Positions 32,128-41,426 of a DNA stretch of 64,000 nt are shown one piece after another (position 1 is the stretch's first letter; each line of letters begins with the position of its first letter). A model generated the notes under the pieces. It worked only from the letters and a program-made list of their open reading frames with translations, ran no database searches and was not told the origin of the DNA. The translations under genes were made by a program, and so were the position numbers. Origin of the DNA: Streptacidiphilus albus JL83 (GTDB lineage Bacteria > Actinomycetota > Actinomycetes > Streptomycetales > Streptomycetaceae); the NCBI RefSeq assembly GCF_000744705.1, contig NZ_JQML01000001.1:9744017-9808016 (forward strand), written 5' to 3'.

Positions 32128-32733
32128 ATGCGCAAGATCATCCTTTGCACGTTCCTGACGCTTGATGGCGTCATGCAGGCGCCGGGCGGCCCGGACGAGG
32201 ACGCTGGGGGCGGCTTCAAGCACGGCGGCTGGCAGAAGCCGGTGTCCGACGACGAGGTCGGCACGGCCATCGCCGGATGGTACGAGGGCTCCGACGCGAT
32301 GCTGCTCGGCCGCAAGACGTACGAGATCTTCGCGTCGTACTGGCCAACCGCCGATCCCGACAACCCGTTCACCGATCGGATGAACAGCATGCACAAGTAC
32401 GTGGCGTCTCGGACCCTGACGTCCGTCGAGTGGCAGAACTCCACGCTGGTGGAGGGCGACATCGTCGATGCAGTACGCAGGCTGAAGGCGTCCGACGGCG
32501 GCAACATCAACGTCGTCGGCAGCGGCGACCTCGCCCAGACCCTCATGCGTCACGGACTCGTCGACGAGTACCGACTGACCATCCACCCGGTGATTGTCGG
32601 CACCGGCAAGCGGCTGTTCGCCGACGGAGCCGTCCCCACTGCGCTTGAGACGGTCAGCGTCTCGACGACGAAGGGCGGCACTCTCGTCGGCGTCTACCGG
32701 CCGAACGGCAAGCCCAGCTACGACAGTTACTAG
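32128..32733 (+). CDS. RibD C-terminal / dihydrofolate-reductase family protein
   Basis: 201 residues from the ATG at 32128 (GAAGGGA about 7 nt upstream). The DHFR-like fold of the RibD_C family is shown by the start KIILCTFLTLDGVMQAPGGP, DAMLLGRKTYEIFASYWP, NINVVGSGDLAQTLMRHGLV, and DEYRLTIHPVIVGTGKRLF. These small proteins (YyaP-like) bind NADPH and reduce an unknown pterin- or pyrimidine-like substrate; they are not the essential DHFR. Complete length, single gene. Confidence 0.9.
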   Translation: MRKIILCTFLTLDGVMQAPGGPDEDAGGGFKHGGWQKPVSDDEVGTAIAGWYEGSDAMLLGRKTYEIFASYWPTADPDNPFTDRMNSMHKYVASRTLTSVEWQNSTLVEGDIVDAVRRLKASDGGNINVVGSGDLAQTLMRHGLVDEYRLTIHPVIVGTGKRLFADGAVPTALETVSVSTTKGGTLVGVYRPNGKPSYDSY

Positions 32734-32928
32734 CACTGTCCAAGACCGTGAACCGTTCGACTCGGCCCCGCGGGTCCCGGCGACGTTCACCGGTCGCCTC
32801 GCCGATGCGCTTGTCGTTCACGCGCGGGGCAGCGACCCCCACGGCCCCGGCGGCCTCCGCCTCCAGCGCGGCGGCGGGCTTCCGCCTCGCAGGGAACGCT
32901 GTCGGCGGCGCCCCCTACCCTGGTCTCC

Positions 32929-33444
32929 ATGACTGCGTGGGGCGACGACGAGATCATTGCCAAGATCCGTGAGTTCGCTGAGGCCAACCGGTTGCCCCCG
33001 CCTGCGCCGGTCGAGGCCGCCGTCGAGCTTGAAACTGCGGTCGGGCACTCCATGCCACCGTTGCTTCGCAGGCTCTACTGCGAGGTGGCGAACGGCGGCT
33101 TCGGGATCGACGGCGATGTCGTCTCACTCAGCGACTCCGGCAGATGGTTCAGCGAGGAGGAATCGCTCATCGACATCCATCGGAACTGGTCGGCGCCTCA
33201 CGAGCAGATGGACCTCTACCCGAACCATGTCCTGCCGCTCGCGACCATGGGCTGCGCGATCTGGTGGTGCATCGACCTGAGCACGCCGGCAGGCAATATG
33301 TGGGGCTGGGACCCGAATGCGCTCTGCGAGCGCCATCGCCTCTTCCCGGAGAGACTCACGCTCGCCGAGTGGCTCACCGACTGGCTCCAAGGCCACCGGA
33401 CGTTCCCGAACGTCCCCGATGTGCAGGATTGCCCAGACTGCTGA
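32929..33444 (+). CDS. SMI1/KNR4 (SUKH) family protein
   Basis: 171 residues. Recognised by LETAVGHSMPPLLRRLYCEV, ANGGFGIDGDVVSL, then a Trp-rich core (MGCAIWWCIDLSTPAGNMWG) and a C-terminal LTLAEWLTDWLQG. This is the SUKH/SMI1-KNR4 fold. Many bacterial members are immunity proteins to polymorphic or contact-dependent toxins. No adjacent toxin gene is visible, so it may be an orphan. No signal peptide; cytoplasmic. Confidence 0.85.
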   Translation: MTAWGDDEIIAKIREFAEANRLPPPAPVEAAVELETAVGHSMPPLLRRLYCEVANGGFGIDGDVVSLSDSGRWFSEEESLIDIHRNWSAPHEQMDLYPNHVLPLATMGCAIWWCIDLSTPAGNMWGWDPNALCERHRLFPERLTLAEWLTDWLQGHRTFPNVPDVQDCPDC

Positions 33445-33589
33445 ACGCAGCCGGCACGAACTGAACGCGGATCCGGATCCCGTCCTGCCGGGGTATCGTA
33501 TCGGGGCCCAGCGGCGTGAACTGGTCCTCGGCGCGACACGGTGTCCACGGTCATGGGGATGCCCGGACGCGCGGTCGATGCCGTGCGGC

Positions 33590-34122
33590 CTATCCGGCCC
33601 AGGGATTCGGGCCTTGCCTGAGGACGACGAGCCCGCGGGCCTCGTCGGTGGGCCAGAGGTCGACTTGGTAGAGGAAGGGTCGCCCAGGCCACCGTTCGTG
33701 TTGACGACCGGTGGCTCGGACGGGATGTAGGAGACCCGGGCGCGCAGCAGCCCTGCGGGAACGGTCATGCTCGGGCCATCGTCCGGGTGGACTCCTGGGC
33801 TGGACATGGCGAGTTGGCCTGTCGGGGCGGCCAGATCGGCCTCGGCGATGTGCTCGACCTTCGGCTGTGTCTTCGGTGCCGACGGGTGGATGGTGATCAG
33901 CGACTCGACCATGTCGTCCCTGGCGGTGCCGACAGAAATCGAGTGGGGTTCCACTCCGATGCGATGAACGTGAACTGCTTCCTCGGTCCAGCCGGCCGGC
34001 GGCAGGTCGGGGTCCATTGCGTGTTCGGCCATCCAGGCGTCGTAGGGCTCAAGGTCTTGGACATAGAACTGCCCGTGATCGGCATCGATCAGGAACTTCA
34101 TCGAAGCATCATCATCGGTCAC
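33590..34122 (-). pseudogene. Hypothetical protein with a single-base frameshift
   Basis: From the GTG at 34122 the first frame gives a natural sequence, MTDDDASMKFLIDADHGQFY to NTNGGLGD. At 33677-33679 (GGG in window numbering, CCC on the coding strand) the good sequence moves to another frame: PFLYQVDLWPTDEARGLVVL, then RQGPNPWAG and the stop at 33590-33592. Adding one C in that run restores a continuous 177-residue protein. No family is recognised; the sequence alternates strands with short helices and is soluble. Either a real frameshift or an assembly error in a homopolymer. Confidence 0.7.
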
Positions 34123-34491
34123 GGCGGCAGGCTATAGGAGCGCGAGGCACCCGCACGCTCGCCGAGCTGCCGGCGGTCGGCGCCCTGCGCGGGCGGGGCG
34201 GACATGCGATCGATGACCAGCGCGCGCCCGCAGCTCGACTTACCCCTCCCCGCGCGGAGGTGGCTTTCGAGTCCCCTTCCGTACTGTGCCGTCACCGCTC
34301 CGCGAAGTGAAGCTGCGATCAGTGGATGCGTCGCGGTTCGCGAGGCGGGCCAGGCGTGAGGAGACGCCGGATGTCACTCGCCGGAGGTCACTGTTCGTGA
34401 CTGGCACCCGCAGCCCGGGCGCGCACCTGGCCGCCGACGGGGACCGTGAGTGAGGAACCGCCGGCCCGTAACCACCCGGCTGCGGCGTCGG
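34123..34491. other. Intergenic region, nothing recognised
   Basis: About 370 bases between the start of the frameshifted gene and the end of the FUSC gene. A short frame (TRTLAELPAVGALRGRGGHA) near 34150 may be debris. No hairpin or operator stands out. Confidence 0.45.
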
Positions 34492-36804
34492 TCAGGGGCA
34501 GGCCCTGACCGCTGGTCGGTCGCTCGGAGCCCTCGGCCTCGCCGCTGCCACCAGGCTGGGTTGGAGGCGGCGGGCGACGTCGATGTGGTCGCCGGTCCAG
34601 ATGATGCGGACCGCGGTGGCTGTGGCCTGTCCCCGTTCGTCGCTCAGTTCGTGGCGGACCGACTCGACCAGGCGTGCCGTGGCAGCGGGATCAGGTTGGA
34701 CCGGGTCGGGCATGCCTGTCCCCAGGTTGAGGCCGGCGGCCAGATCCCGGTACCAGTTGGCCACGCGGGTTGTCGCACCCAGGATCTCCAGCCGGGCATC
34801 GGTCCGCTCCACCTCGGTCCGCTCCTGCCCGGAGTTCCGCCACAGGGAGACGACCGCGTCCGCCGCCAGGCGCAGGCCGACGACGCCGGTCACCAGGGCG
34901 GTCATGTTCGCCAGCGGCAGGGGCTTGGAGCCGCGTTCGGCGAGGTAGCTGCGGAAGGCGTCGTCGAGTCTGCGGGCCGAGGCGGCGGCTTCGTGGCCCT
35001 CCTGCAGTGGCGGGGAGGCGGGCTCCGGGCTCGCGGTACAGCAGCCGACGGCGTACTCCACAGCGCCGGCCAGGTAGCGGGCGCTGTCGTTGTACGCGTC
35101 CGCAAGCGCCCGGTCGACGGCGGTATCGGCGCCGCGCGGCCAGAAGAACAGGGCTACCAGTACGCTCACCCCGCAGCCGAGGGCGATGTCCTGGATGCGC
35201 AGCAGCACGATGTGCCAGTCCGGGTTGTGGCCGATGTTGAACAGCACGACCAGGGTGACGGTGAAGGCTGCCTGGCCGGCGGTGAACGAGATTGCGGCGG
35301 GGGCGATGCCGGCCAGCAGGATGGCCAGCGGCAGCAGGAACCACAGGAGGGTTCCGTGATGGCCGATCAGTAGCAGCAGCCCGGCTCCCACGATCGAGCC
35401 GACGACGGTGCCGAGCACGGCGCGCATGGCGTTCTGGCCGGTGCTGAGGGCATTGGAGCGCAGCACCGACAGGGTGCCCAGCACGATCCAGAAGGAGTGC
35501 TGAACGCCGGTCACATCGGCCAGGGTGACGGCGATTCCGAGGCCGACCGCGCCCCGCAGGCTGTTGTGCAGCCACACCGAGTGCGGCTCCAGGTGGGCCT
35601 TGGCCCGTTCCCGGGCCGCGACCAGGGGGTCGGTCAGGGCGCCGGGCTCGCGGCCGAGCAGCCGTTCGGGCCAGCTGCGCCGTTCGGCGGCTGCAGCAAG
35701 GTGCACGTTGCCCGCGATCTGGAGCACGGCGAAGCCCAGTTCCTGGGCCCGGAAGGAGAGGTCCAGGGCGGCGACGAACGCCTGGACCTCCGGTTGAGTG
35801 CCTCCCGTGGGACGTTGAACGGGCAGCAGGTCGGTGGAGCTGTGCTCCATGTCGGTCATGGCCACACGCAGTGCGGCGGAGGCAAGCCGGAGCCGGCCGG
35901 GGTCGGTGCGCAGGTTGTCGAGCAGTTCGGCCGCGCGGTCCAGGACTTCGGCGAGGGCACTGCGCACGGCACGGGCAGCGGGATCGCAGACCGGAGGGTC
36001 GTCCGTGTATGACGGGGCGTCGGCCAGGATGCCGGCCAGCCAGGTCAGCTCGTCGACCAGGCGGACCAGGGCACGCGATGTGGTCGACAGTCCGGTGGGT
36101 CGGTAGGGGGTGGCGTCGAAGGCCTGCCGCAGGTCGGCCGCCGCGCTCGCGGCCCGCTCCGCAGCGGCCCGGCACTGGCTCGTGGCCGGGGTGTCCCTCC
36201 CGCGGGCCAGTCGGGCGGTCTCGGCGCGCAGTTGGGTCGCGGCGGCACGGCAGACCCGGGCCGCCGGCCTGCTGAGCGGGTCGGCGGAAGGCCGGGGCCA
36301 CAGCAGGGAGACCGCGAGCAGCGCCGCGGCTGCGGCAAGGGCCGCGCCCGCCAGCCGGTCCGGCAGTTGCGACAGCGGCACCGGGTTGGTCACCGGAAGC
36401 ACGAATGCCAGTAGCAGCGAGGTCGCCGAGCCGGCGAGGACGGAACTGACCACACCGGAGAAGAGCACCAGGAAGCTCACCACGACGGTGACGGAGACGG
36501 CGAGCCAGGTCCGGTGGCTCACCAGCGTGCCGAGGCAGATCAGCACGGCCCAGGCCGCTGCCAGGCCCAGGTGGGCCCGTAGTCGCTGCACCATGGTGCC
36601 GGTGAACTCCACCAGCAGCAGCATGGCGAAGGATCCGAACGCTGCGAAGCTCGCCATCGCGGGCGAGTGGAACACCTCGGAGCACAGGGCGAACAGAGCC
36701 GGCATCACCAGCGCCGTGCGACCGGCCCGACGTGTCGCGGCCAGCCCCGGGTCATGCCCACGCAGCCACGCCAGCACCCCTGCGTTCCGGTTCGGTACCG
36801 GCAT
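34492..36804 (-). CDS. FUSC-family membrane protein (fusaric-acid-resistance / aromatic acid exporter type)
   Basis: 770 residues with the two-halved layout of the FUSC/YccS family. The first membrane block of about six helices starts at residue 25 (TALVMPALFALCSEVFHSPA). A cytoplasmic domain of about 200 residues follows, then a second six-helix block containing the family signature SLRGAVGLGIAVTLADVTG and FWIVLGTLSVLRSNALSTGQ with NAMRAVLGTVVG. A C-terminal cytoplasmic domain ends the protein. Family members export aromatic acids or similar toxic compounds with a partner protein. The start at ATG 36804 is preferred for its GGAGG box; a GTG start at 36828 is also open. Single gene. Confidence 0.85.
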   Translation of the reverse strand: MPVPNRNAGVLAWLRGHDPGLAATRRAGRTALVMPALFALCSEVFHSPAMASFAAFGSFAMLLLVEFTGTMVQRLRAHLGLAAAWAVLICLGTLVSHRTWLAVSVTVVVSFLVLFSGVVSSVLAGSATSLLLAFVLPVTNPVPLSQLPDRLAGAALAAAAALLAVSLLWPRPSADPLSRPAARVCRAAATQLRAETARLARGRDTPATSQCRAAAERAASAAADLRQAFDATPYRPTGLSTTSRALVRLVDELTWLAGILADAPSYTDDPPVCDPAARAVRSALAEVLDRAAELLDNLRTDPGRLRLASAALRVAMTDMEHSSTDLLPVQRPTGGTQPEVQAFVAALDLSFRAQELGFAVLQIAGNVHLAAAAERRSWPERLLGREPGALTDPLVAARERAKAHLEPHSVWLHNSLRGAVGLGIAVTLADVTGVQHSFWIVLGTLSVLRSNALSTGQNAMRAVLGTVVGSIVGAGLLLLIGHHGTLLWFLLPLAILLAGIAPAAISFTAGQAAFTVTLVVLFNIGHNPDWHIVLLRIQDIALGCGVSVLVALFFWPRGADTAVDRALADAYNDSARYLAGAVEYAVGCCTASPEPASPPLQEGHEAAASARRLDDAFRSYLAERGSKPLPLANMTALVTGVVGLRLAADAVVSLWRNSGQERTEVERTDARLEILGATTRVANWYRDLAAGLNLGTGMPDPVQPDPAATARLVESVRHELSDERGQATATAVRIIWTGDHIDVARRLQPSLVAAARPRAPSDRPAVRACP

Positions 36805-37193
36805 GGATCCGCACACCTCCGTCAGCACGGCGGCCGCGCGCCCCGTTCAGGAAGGGTATTCGCTGTGCCGCAGCTCAGGACCTGCTGCCGCACGGTCAGC
36901 CCACGGCGTGTCGGGGGCGGCTCACGGCGGCGATGCCGCCGGTGGTGATCAGGCCGTGGACGGCCGGGGCGACGATCGAACAACTCTGAGCAGGGGCCGG
37001 ACCCGTGTCCCTCTTGTCGCAGCACTCCGAGTGCTGCCCCGAACAGCTCCTGGTAGCGCTTGGTCAGATGTCTTGGGCAGTGGCGTGTCTCGATGTGCCG
37101 GGTTGCGTTCTGGTGACGCGGTGAGTGCCTGCGTCCTGCCGCGTCGCCCCGGTCGGGTGTCTCCTAGGATGGGCACCTCGACAAGGGGGCGCA
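36805..37193. other. Intergenic region upstream of the FUSC gene
   Basis: About 390 bases shared by two divergent genes. A small frame near 36900 is an Arg-rich shadow. No clear palindrome; the ribosome-binding sites of both genes lie at its ends. Confidence 0.4.
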
Positions 37194-37652
37194 GTGGATC
37201 TCGGAGCACCGGTACCGCCTCGCAGGCTTGGGCCGTTCGCACTGACCGATGACGGCATCGCGGCGCTGTTGGCACGCTACGAGTTCCACGACTCCGGCAT
37301 CCGCCGGGTGATCGTTGACCAGGATTTCGGACCGAGCCCGCAGAGGCGGGCCGTGAGGCTGGTGATCGACGCGTGGGTGGTGGACGAGGCTCTGCGGTGG
37401 GAGCCCGTGTGCCTGGACCTGGTCGACGTGAGGCGATTTCGGATCGATGAGAGCGGCGCGGGGGCTCCTGCGGGGGTGCTCTTCGATCCCCCGCAGTTCA
37501 CCCGGTTCGACGGACTGATGCAGGTCGACCTGTGTGCTGAACGCTTCGGCAGCCTTCGTCCCAGCAACGGGCGGGAGGTCTTCGAGGACTCGGAGTGGGT
37601 CTTCGAGGCAGTCGAGGGCACGTGGAGTGTCCTGGAGGCGTGGAGCGTGTGA
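37194..37652 (+). CDS. Hypothetical protein (152 aa)
   Basis: Starts at a GTG preceded by AAGGGGG. A soluble protein with strand/helix alternation: ALLARYEFHDSGIRRVIVDQ, AVRLVIDAWVVDEALRWEP, FDGLMQVDLCAERFGSLRPS, ending EDSEWVFEAVEGTWSVLEAW. The Trp/acid-rich end is like small immunity-type proteins of the Imm family, but not strong enough to name. Divergent to the FUSC gene, about 390 bp away. Confidence 0.6.
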   Translation: MDLGAPVPPRRLGPFALTDDGIAALLARYEFHDSGIRRVIVDQDFGPSPQRRAVRLVIDAWVVDEALRWEPVCLDLVDVRRFRIDESGAGAPAGVLFDPPQFTRFDGLMQVDLCAERFGSLRPSNGREVFEDSEWVFEAVEGTWSVLEAWSV

Positions 37653-37714
37653 CGCTCGCGCCCGCCTACGGAGCCTGGCTTGGGTGGACGGGCCCGCGGA
37701 CCCCTCGGTAGGAA

Positions 37715-38106
37715 ACCAGTGAGCGGCGGAGAGGCCGGCGGGGCCGAGGTAGCCGATGTACGGGGCCCCTCGCTGTCGTCGGCGCGCTCCAGCAGTGCCC
37801 AGGCGACCTACAGGTCCCGTTGGGCGACGCGGGCGTCGCCCAGTGCGGCGTGGTCGTGGGCGCGGACCGCGTGCACCCAGGACCGGACGGCGGGTTGGGC
37901 CCTGGTGCCGGTCCGCTGCAGGGCGCCGTCGGCCAGGTCCCGTGCGTCGCGGAAGTGCTCCGATCGGCCTGGACCCGGCTCATCTGCCCGACCCGGTTCC
38001 AGCTGGACGACAGGTCGCCGGCCTGCTGGGCGTGGGCGGCGGCTTCGCCAGTGTGCGGCAGTACCTCGGACTGACCGACGGCGTAGGTCAGGAAGCCGAC
38101 GAAAGG
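37715..38106 (-). pseudogene. Decayed TPR-type transcriptional regulator end
   Basis: Several minus-strand frames each give a piece of the TPR-containing C-terminus of a large streptomycete regulator: FLTYAVGQSEVLPHTGEAAA and DLSSSWNRVGQMS in one, ARDLADGALQRTGTRAQPAV and AHDHAALGDARVAQRDL in another, then VAWALLERADDSEGP and YIGYLGPAGLSAAHW after a stop codon and a shift. At least two frame changes and one in-frame stop are needed to join them, so this is a genuine pseudogene, not a single sequencing slip. The DNA-binding part is gone. Confidence 0.6.
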
Positions 38107-38126
38107 GCGCGATCCGAGGCGAGGGA

Positions 38127-38582
38127 CTACCAGCTCGGGCGCCGGTCCCGCAGCTCTTCCGGGGTCTGCTCGGGCAGGATGTGGCCTTGGTCCGTCCGCA
38201 GCAGGTATCCCGGGTCGGGCGGGAAGTCCTCGTTGCGTGGGGCGGGCTGGTGGAACCGCTGGGTATGCGGGAGGGCGATCTCCACCAGCTTGCTGTCGTG
38301 GAGCATCCACAGGCCGAAGCACTCGTCGTCCTGATCGTGGATCAGCACCTGCACGCTTCCGGGGTGCGGCCAGGGCAGGGACTCCAGATGCTCCAGCAGG
38401 CCGGCGCGCGAACGCATCTTCTCGAACTCCGTGGCCCATCCGAAGCCGAAGGAGCCAACCCACTGGCTCTGAATCGGCACGAACCGGCCCCTCCAAGTGC
38501 GGTCTCCGTCATCGTGGGTGAGTGGCTCCATGACCTCGTCTGCATACAGCGCCAGCACGATGACCTCAGCGTTTCTGCTCAT
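38127..38582 (-). CDS. Hypothetical protein (151 aa)
   Basis: A soluble sequence with natural composition and aromatic positions: MSRNAEVIVLALYADEVMEP, GRFVPIQSQWVGSFGFGW, VQVLIHDQDDECFGLWMLHD, and a C-terminal PGYLLRTDQGHILPEQTPEE. The pattern of short strands and a Trp/Met-rich segment is like small immunity or DUF proteins of streptomycetes. No domain is named with confidence. It follows the decayed regulator, about 20 bp away. Confidence 0.6.
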   Translation of the reverse strand: MSRNAEVIVLALYADEVMEPLTHDDGDRTWRGRFVPIQSQWVGSFGFGWATEFEKMRSRAGLLEHLESLPWPHPGSVQVLIHDQDDECFGLWMLHDSKLVEIALPHTQRFHQPAPRNEDFPPDPGYLLRTDQGHILPEQTPEELRDRRPSW

Positions 38583-38969
38583 GGGGGCAGTATTGTCACA
38601 GGCCCGGATCTCCCGGCAACCGATTTCGGTCGCACCGTCCGCCCTCGGACAGCCTTTCCCCCGGGCCAGGTGGAGAGCCTTCAGCAGCGTGGGAGAGGCG
38701 GTCTCGGTGCACGGGTGGATCGGTCCCGATCAGGGCCGCTCGCTGCCTCTCTGACTGGGGTTCAGTTCAGGAGAGCCGGTTGTGCGGGGGTTGTAGTTGG
38801 GCGTGCAGTCCGGAGGCCGCCGCTGTTGAGGCCGGCCTCGGAGGGCAACTCGCAACGAAAGCCGGCCTCAATCCGGCCCCTGACGCGTCGGCCGCCAGTG
38901 CTCATGGAAATATGCCCAGGGCGGGGTGGTGCTGACCTCCTCGGACGGACCAGGCGAAGGGTTGCCCAC
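38583..38969. other. Intergenic region, nothing recognised
   Basis: About 390 bases between two divergent hypothetical genes. GAGGCCGGCCTC-type palindromic sequence occurs near 38828-38842, and a similar GAAAGCCGGCCTCAATCCGG near 38857. No protein gene is supported. Confidence 0.45.
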
Positions 38970-39782
38970 ATGGGGGACATATCGGCCGAGCGGCGTCGCA
39001 TCCTGCAGTCGCCTCCGCCCGAGCTTGTCGCGGAGGCGGCAGCCAACCCGGGCGGATCGGTTGCGGCGATCGACCCCGACCTCATCGCTGACCCCAACGG
39101 CTACGTCCCGGGGGAAGCCGTCCTGGGCGTCTGGCGGGTCGGCGAGGACGGGAAGCTCACCGGTGAGTTCGTGGAGAACCCAAACTACGGGCCGCCCAAG
39201 GACGACTTCGTCAAGCTCACAGACTCCAAGCACTGGCTGGACTGGCTCGGCCCACAACCCGCCGGCGCAGTGCGTGACTCCATCGCGGGGATCCTGGACG
39301 AACAGGTTTCCGGCGCGACCCTAGAGTGGATCAAGGTCACCGACGTCCCGCGCTACCTCACCGGAGGCCGTCCGCAACCGGACGACGAAGGCCGCATCAT
39401 CGTCACACGGGCCGGCATCGCCCTGCCCTTCGCGCTCTCCGTCATCAGCCCCGGACACAAGCGGGAGATCCTCCAGGGCGCTTTCTCCTGGATCGCTGTG
39501 CGACTCGACCAGCTCGGCAACCGCAAGGACCAGGTCTGGCTCGACCTACGAGCCGATCTGGACTGGGCCGCGACTGAACTTCGTAGCCGGATCTATCGTC
39601 GTGTGGAAGGTCATCGCACTGGATCAGTGCGTCGAGTTCAAGTCCGTGTGTTTGGTCTCTTCAGTTCCCGCCCATGCGGGCCAGCCCGGCGGCATCGAGT
39701 AGTTCATGCAGGCGTTCGACTGACAGCCGTGGGTTGGAGGCTGCTGCCTCGGCGGTCTCGGGGTCTTGGAGGAGGGCTGTGA
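38970..39782 (+). CDS. Hypothetical protein with antisense-overlapping C-terminus
   Basis: 270 residues from the ATG at 38970 (GAAGGG 9 nt upstream). The first 205 residues look authentic: LVAEAAANPGGSVAAIDPDL, IADPNGYVPGEAVLGVWRVG, LTGEFVENPNYGPPKDDF, WIAVRLDQLGNRKDQVWLD. The NGYVPxEAxxGxW-xxxGxxTGEF block recalls a streptomycete family seen near polymorphic-toxin loci. After about 39600 the composition becomes Arg/Leu-rich and the frame overlaps the end of the convergent LRV gene by 122 bp, so the original C-terminus was probably replaced. Function unknown. Confidence 0.55.
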   Translation: MGDISAERRRILQSPPPELVAEAAANPGGSVAAIDPDLIADPNGYVPGEAVLGVWRVGEDGKLTGEFVENPNYGPPKDDFVKLTDSKHWLDWLGPQPAGAVRDSIAGILDEQVSGATLEWIKVTDVPRYLTGGRPQPDDEGRIIVTRAGIALPFALSVISPGHKREILQGAFSWIAVRLDQLGNRKDQVWLDLRADLDWAATELRSRIYRRVEGHRTGSVRRVQVRVFGLFSSRPCGPARRHRVVHAGVRLTAVGWRLLPRRSRGLGGGL

Positions 39783-41178
39783 TCAGGTCGATGGGAAGGA
39801 GCGGGTTGGCGGCTGCGGCGTAGCGGACGTGTGCGTCGGGGTCGGCGAGGAGCTGGAGGGGCGGCTGGGGCAGGGTGGCGTCGGCGGCGGCCAGGGCGCG
39901 AACGTCGGGGTCGTGGTGGCCGAGCAGGTGCTGCAGTCCGGTGCGGGGCATTTGCGACAGGGTAAGCAGGTGTGTGCGCTGTCGCGGTGTGGCGATGAAG
40001 GTGTCCAGGAGAAGTGCGGGCGGCGCGAGCGGATGGTGGTAAGCGAGTAGGTGACGCACGTCGGCGTCCGGGTCGCCGGCCAGGCGGAGCACCAGTTCCT
40101 CGGGCAGGTGGGGACAGGTCGCGGCGACGCGGCGTAGCAGGGGGTGCTCGGAGACGGCGCACTGCTCGTACCAGGGTGTCTGCGGCTCGGTGAGCATTTC
40201 GTGGAGCGGCCCGATGCTTTCAGCCGGGTGCCCGACGACCCGGTCGATGGCGACACCCTGGGGCCAGGTGCGTGGCAGCAGGAGGAGCAGGGCCCTGGTC
40301 CGCACGACGGGGTCCGGGTCGCGGCTCAGTTCCGACAACTGTTCCGGTTCCAGGTCGGCCCGGCTCGCCACGCGCTCGCGCACCCTGGGGTCCGTGTCGT
40401 GTGCCAGGCGCGCGACGACGTCTGCCGGTGTGTGGGGGTTGTTGGCCAGGGCCCACAGGTCGCGTCCCTCGGCGAGGCATCGCTCGACCACGGTGCGGGA
40501 AACGGCGTAGTGCATCAGCAGGAGCGACCGTCTGTGGCAGTCCGGTTCGGGGAGGTCGGCCTCCATGGCCGCCGGGTCCAGGATCCGGTCCGCAACCCTC
40601 GCGGCCTCGCGCACCTCGGGATCGGCATCGGCCAGCAGGGCGTCCCGCTGGCCTGGGGTGAGCCACAGCCACAGGTCGGCCGCCCGAACCCGCAGGGCGG
40701 GGTTGGGGTGGCCAGGCATGCGGTGGCGGAATGCCTGCGAGATTTGCCCGGACCCCACCAGTTCCTGCCGGATCTCGTCCGCGGTGACCAATTCGTCCCG
40801 ACTGCTGTCGTCCTGCGCGGTCAACAGGATCTCCAGGACCTGGTCCGGCAGGGCCTCACGCGTGCCCGGGTACCGGTGCCACGCAGGGCCCCCGGCCAGC
40901 CCTGCGCGCACGATTGCATTGGGATCGCTGACCAGTCGGCCGCGCTGCTCGGCAGTGACGTGCCAGTTGCGGGCCAGACCCCGGCGCACTGTCCGCTCCG
41001 GATGTGCAACCACCGCGTCGATCACGTCCGTGGGCAGGGCCCGGTCCTCGCAGACGATTTTCCACGCTGTTCGGGCAGGTGGAGCGAGCAGCCGCAGCAG
41101 CACCTCGGACGGTGCTGCCGGGTTGGCAGCGACGCCCCGCATCCACGGTTCGGCAAGGACAGAGGCAGGAGCGGTCAT
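39661..41178 (-). CDS. Leucine-rich-repeat-variant (LRV) / HEAT-like repeat protein
   Basis: 505 residues built of short tandem repeats of about 24-26 residues with the LRV consensus (LARLAxDPDPxVRxxVA): examples are VVARLAHDTDPRVRERVASR, LSELSRDPDPVVRTRALLLL and HPLLRRVAATCPHLPEELVL. This is an all-helical curved scaffold for protein contact. No enzymatic motif, signal peptide or membrane helix. The repeat runs to the very end, so the length is natural. The start at 41178 is chosen over 41238 because the conserved repeats begin soon after it. Confidence 0.8.
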   Translation of the reverse strand: MTAPASVLAEPWMRGVAANPAAPSEVLLRLLAPPARTAWKIVCEDRALPTDVIDAVVAHPERTVRRGLARNWHVTAEQRGRLVSDPNAIVRAGLAGGPAWHRYPGTREALPDQVLEILLTAQDDSSRDELVTADEIRQELVGSGQISQAFRHRMPGHPNPALRVRAADLWLWLTPGQRDALLADADPEVREAARVADRILDPAAMEADLPEPDCHRRSLLLMHYAVSRTVVERCLAEGRDLWALANNPHTPADVVARLAHDTDPRVRERVASRADLEPEQLSELSRDPDPVVRTRALLLLLPRTWPQGVAIDRVVGHPAESIGPLHEMLTEPQTPWYEQCAVSEHPLLRRVAATCPHLPEELVLRLAGDPDADVRHLLAYHHPLAPPALLLDTFIATPRQRTHLLTLSQMPRTGLQHLLGHHDPDVRALAAADATLPQPPLQLLADPDAHVRYAAAANPLLPIDLITALLQDPETAEAAASNPRLSVERLHELLDAAGLARMGGN

Positions 41179-41395
41179 CGGGACATCGTGCCAATGATCA
41201 AGGCCATACGTCGATGCCTGCGGACAGACGTGCCCCAATCCTCCGAATGGAGATCATTGACGGAATCGCGGGCAATCGTTCCTGAGCTACGTAACTCAAG
41301 AACAGCCGGCGTTGGCGGTCGGGGGCATCTCATCCAGGCCACGGATGGGTCAGGGATCGCGGCGTGGGTGTGCACCGGCTCCCACAAGCTAGCCA

Positions 41396-41420
41396 GTGGT
41401 ATCAGGTAGTAGCTATGGTG
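41396..41420 (+). promoter_or_regulatory. Candidate operator/promoter of the toxin-antitoxin pair
   Basis: GTGGTATCAGGTAGTAGCTA sits 10-30 bp before the antitoxin start. It is AT-rich for the region and has the short symmetric elements usual for RHH-antitoxin autoregulation. No strong dyad can be claimed by eye. Confidence 0.35.
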
Positions 41421-41426
41421 GTGGTC

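Noticed and set aside
34691-36685. 664-residue minus-strand frame inside the FUSC gene
   Set aside because: Arg/Pro-rich shadow of the FUSC reading frame; the FUSC frame has clear membrane helices and family motifs.
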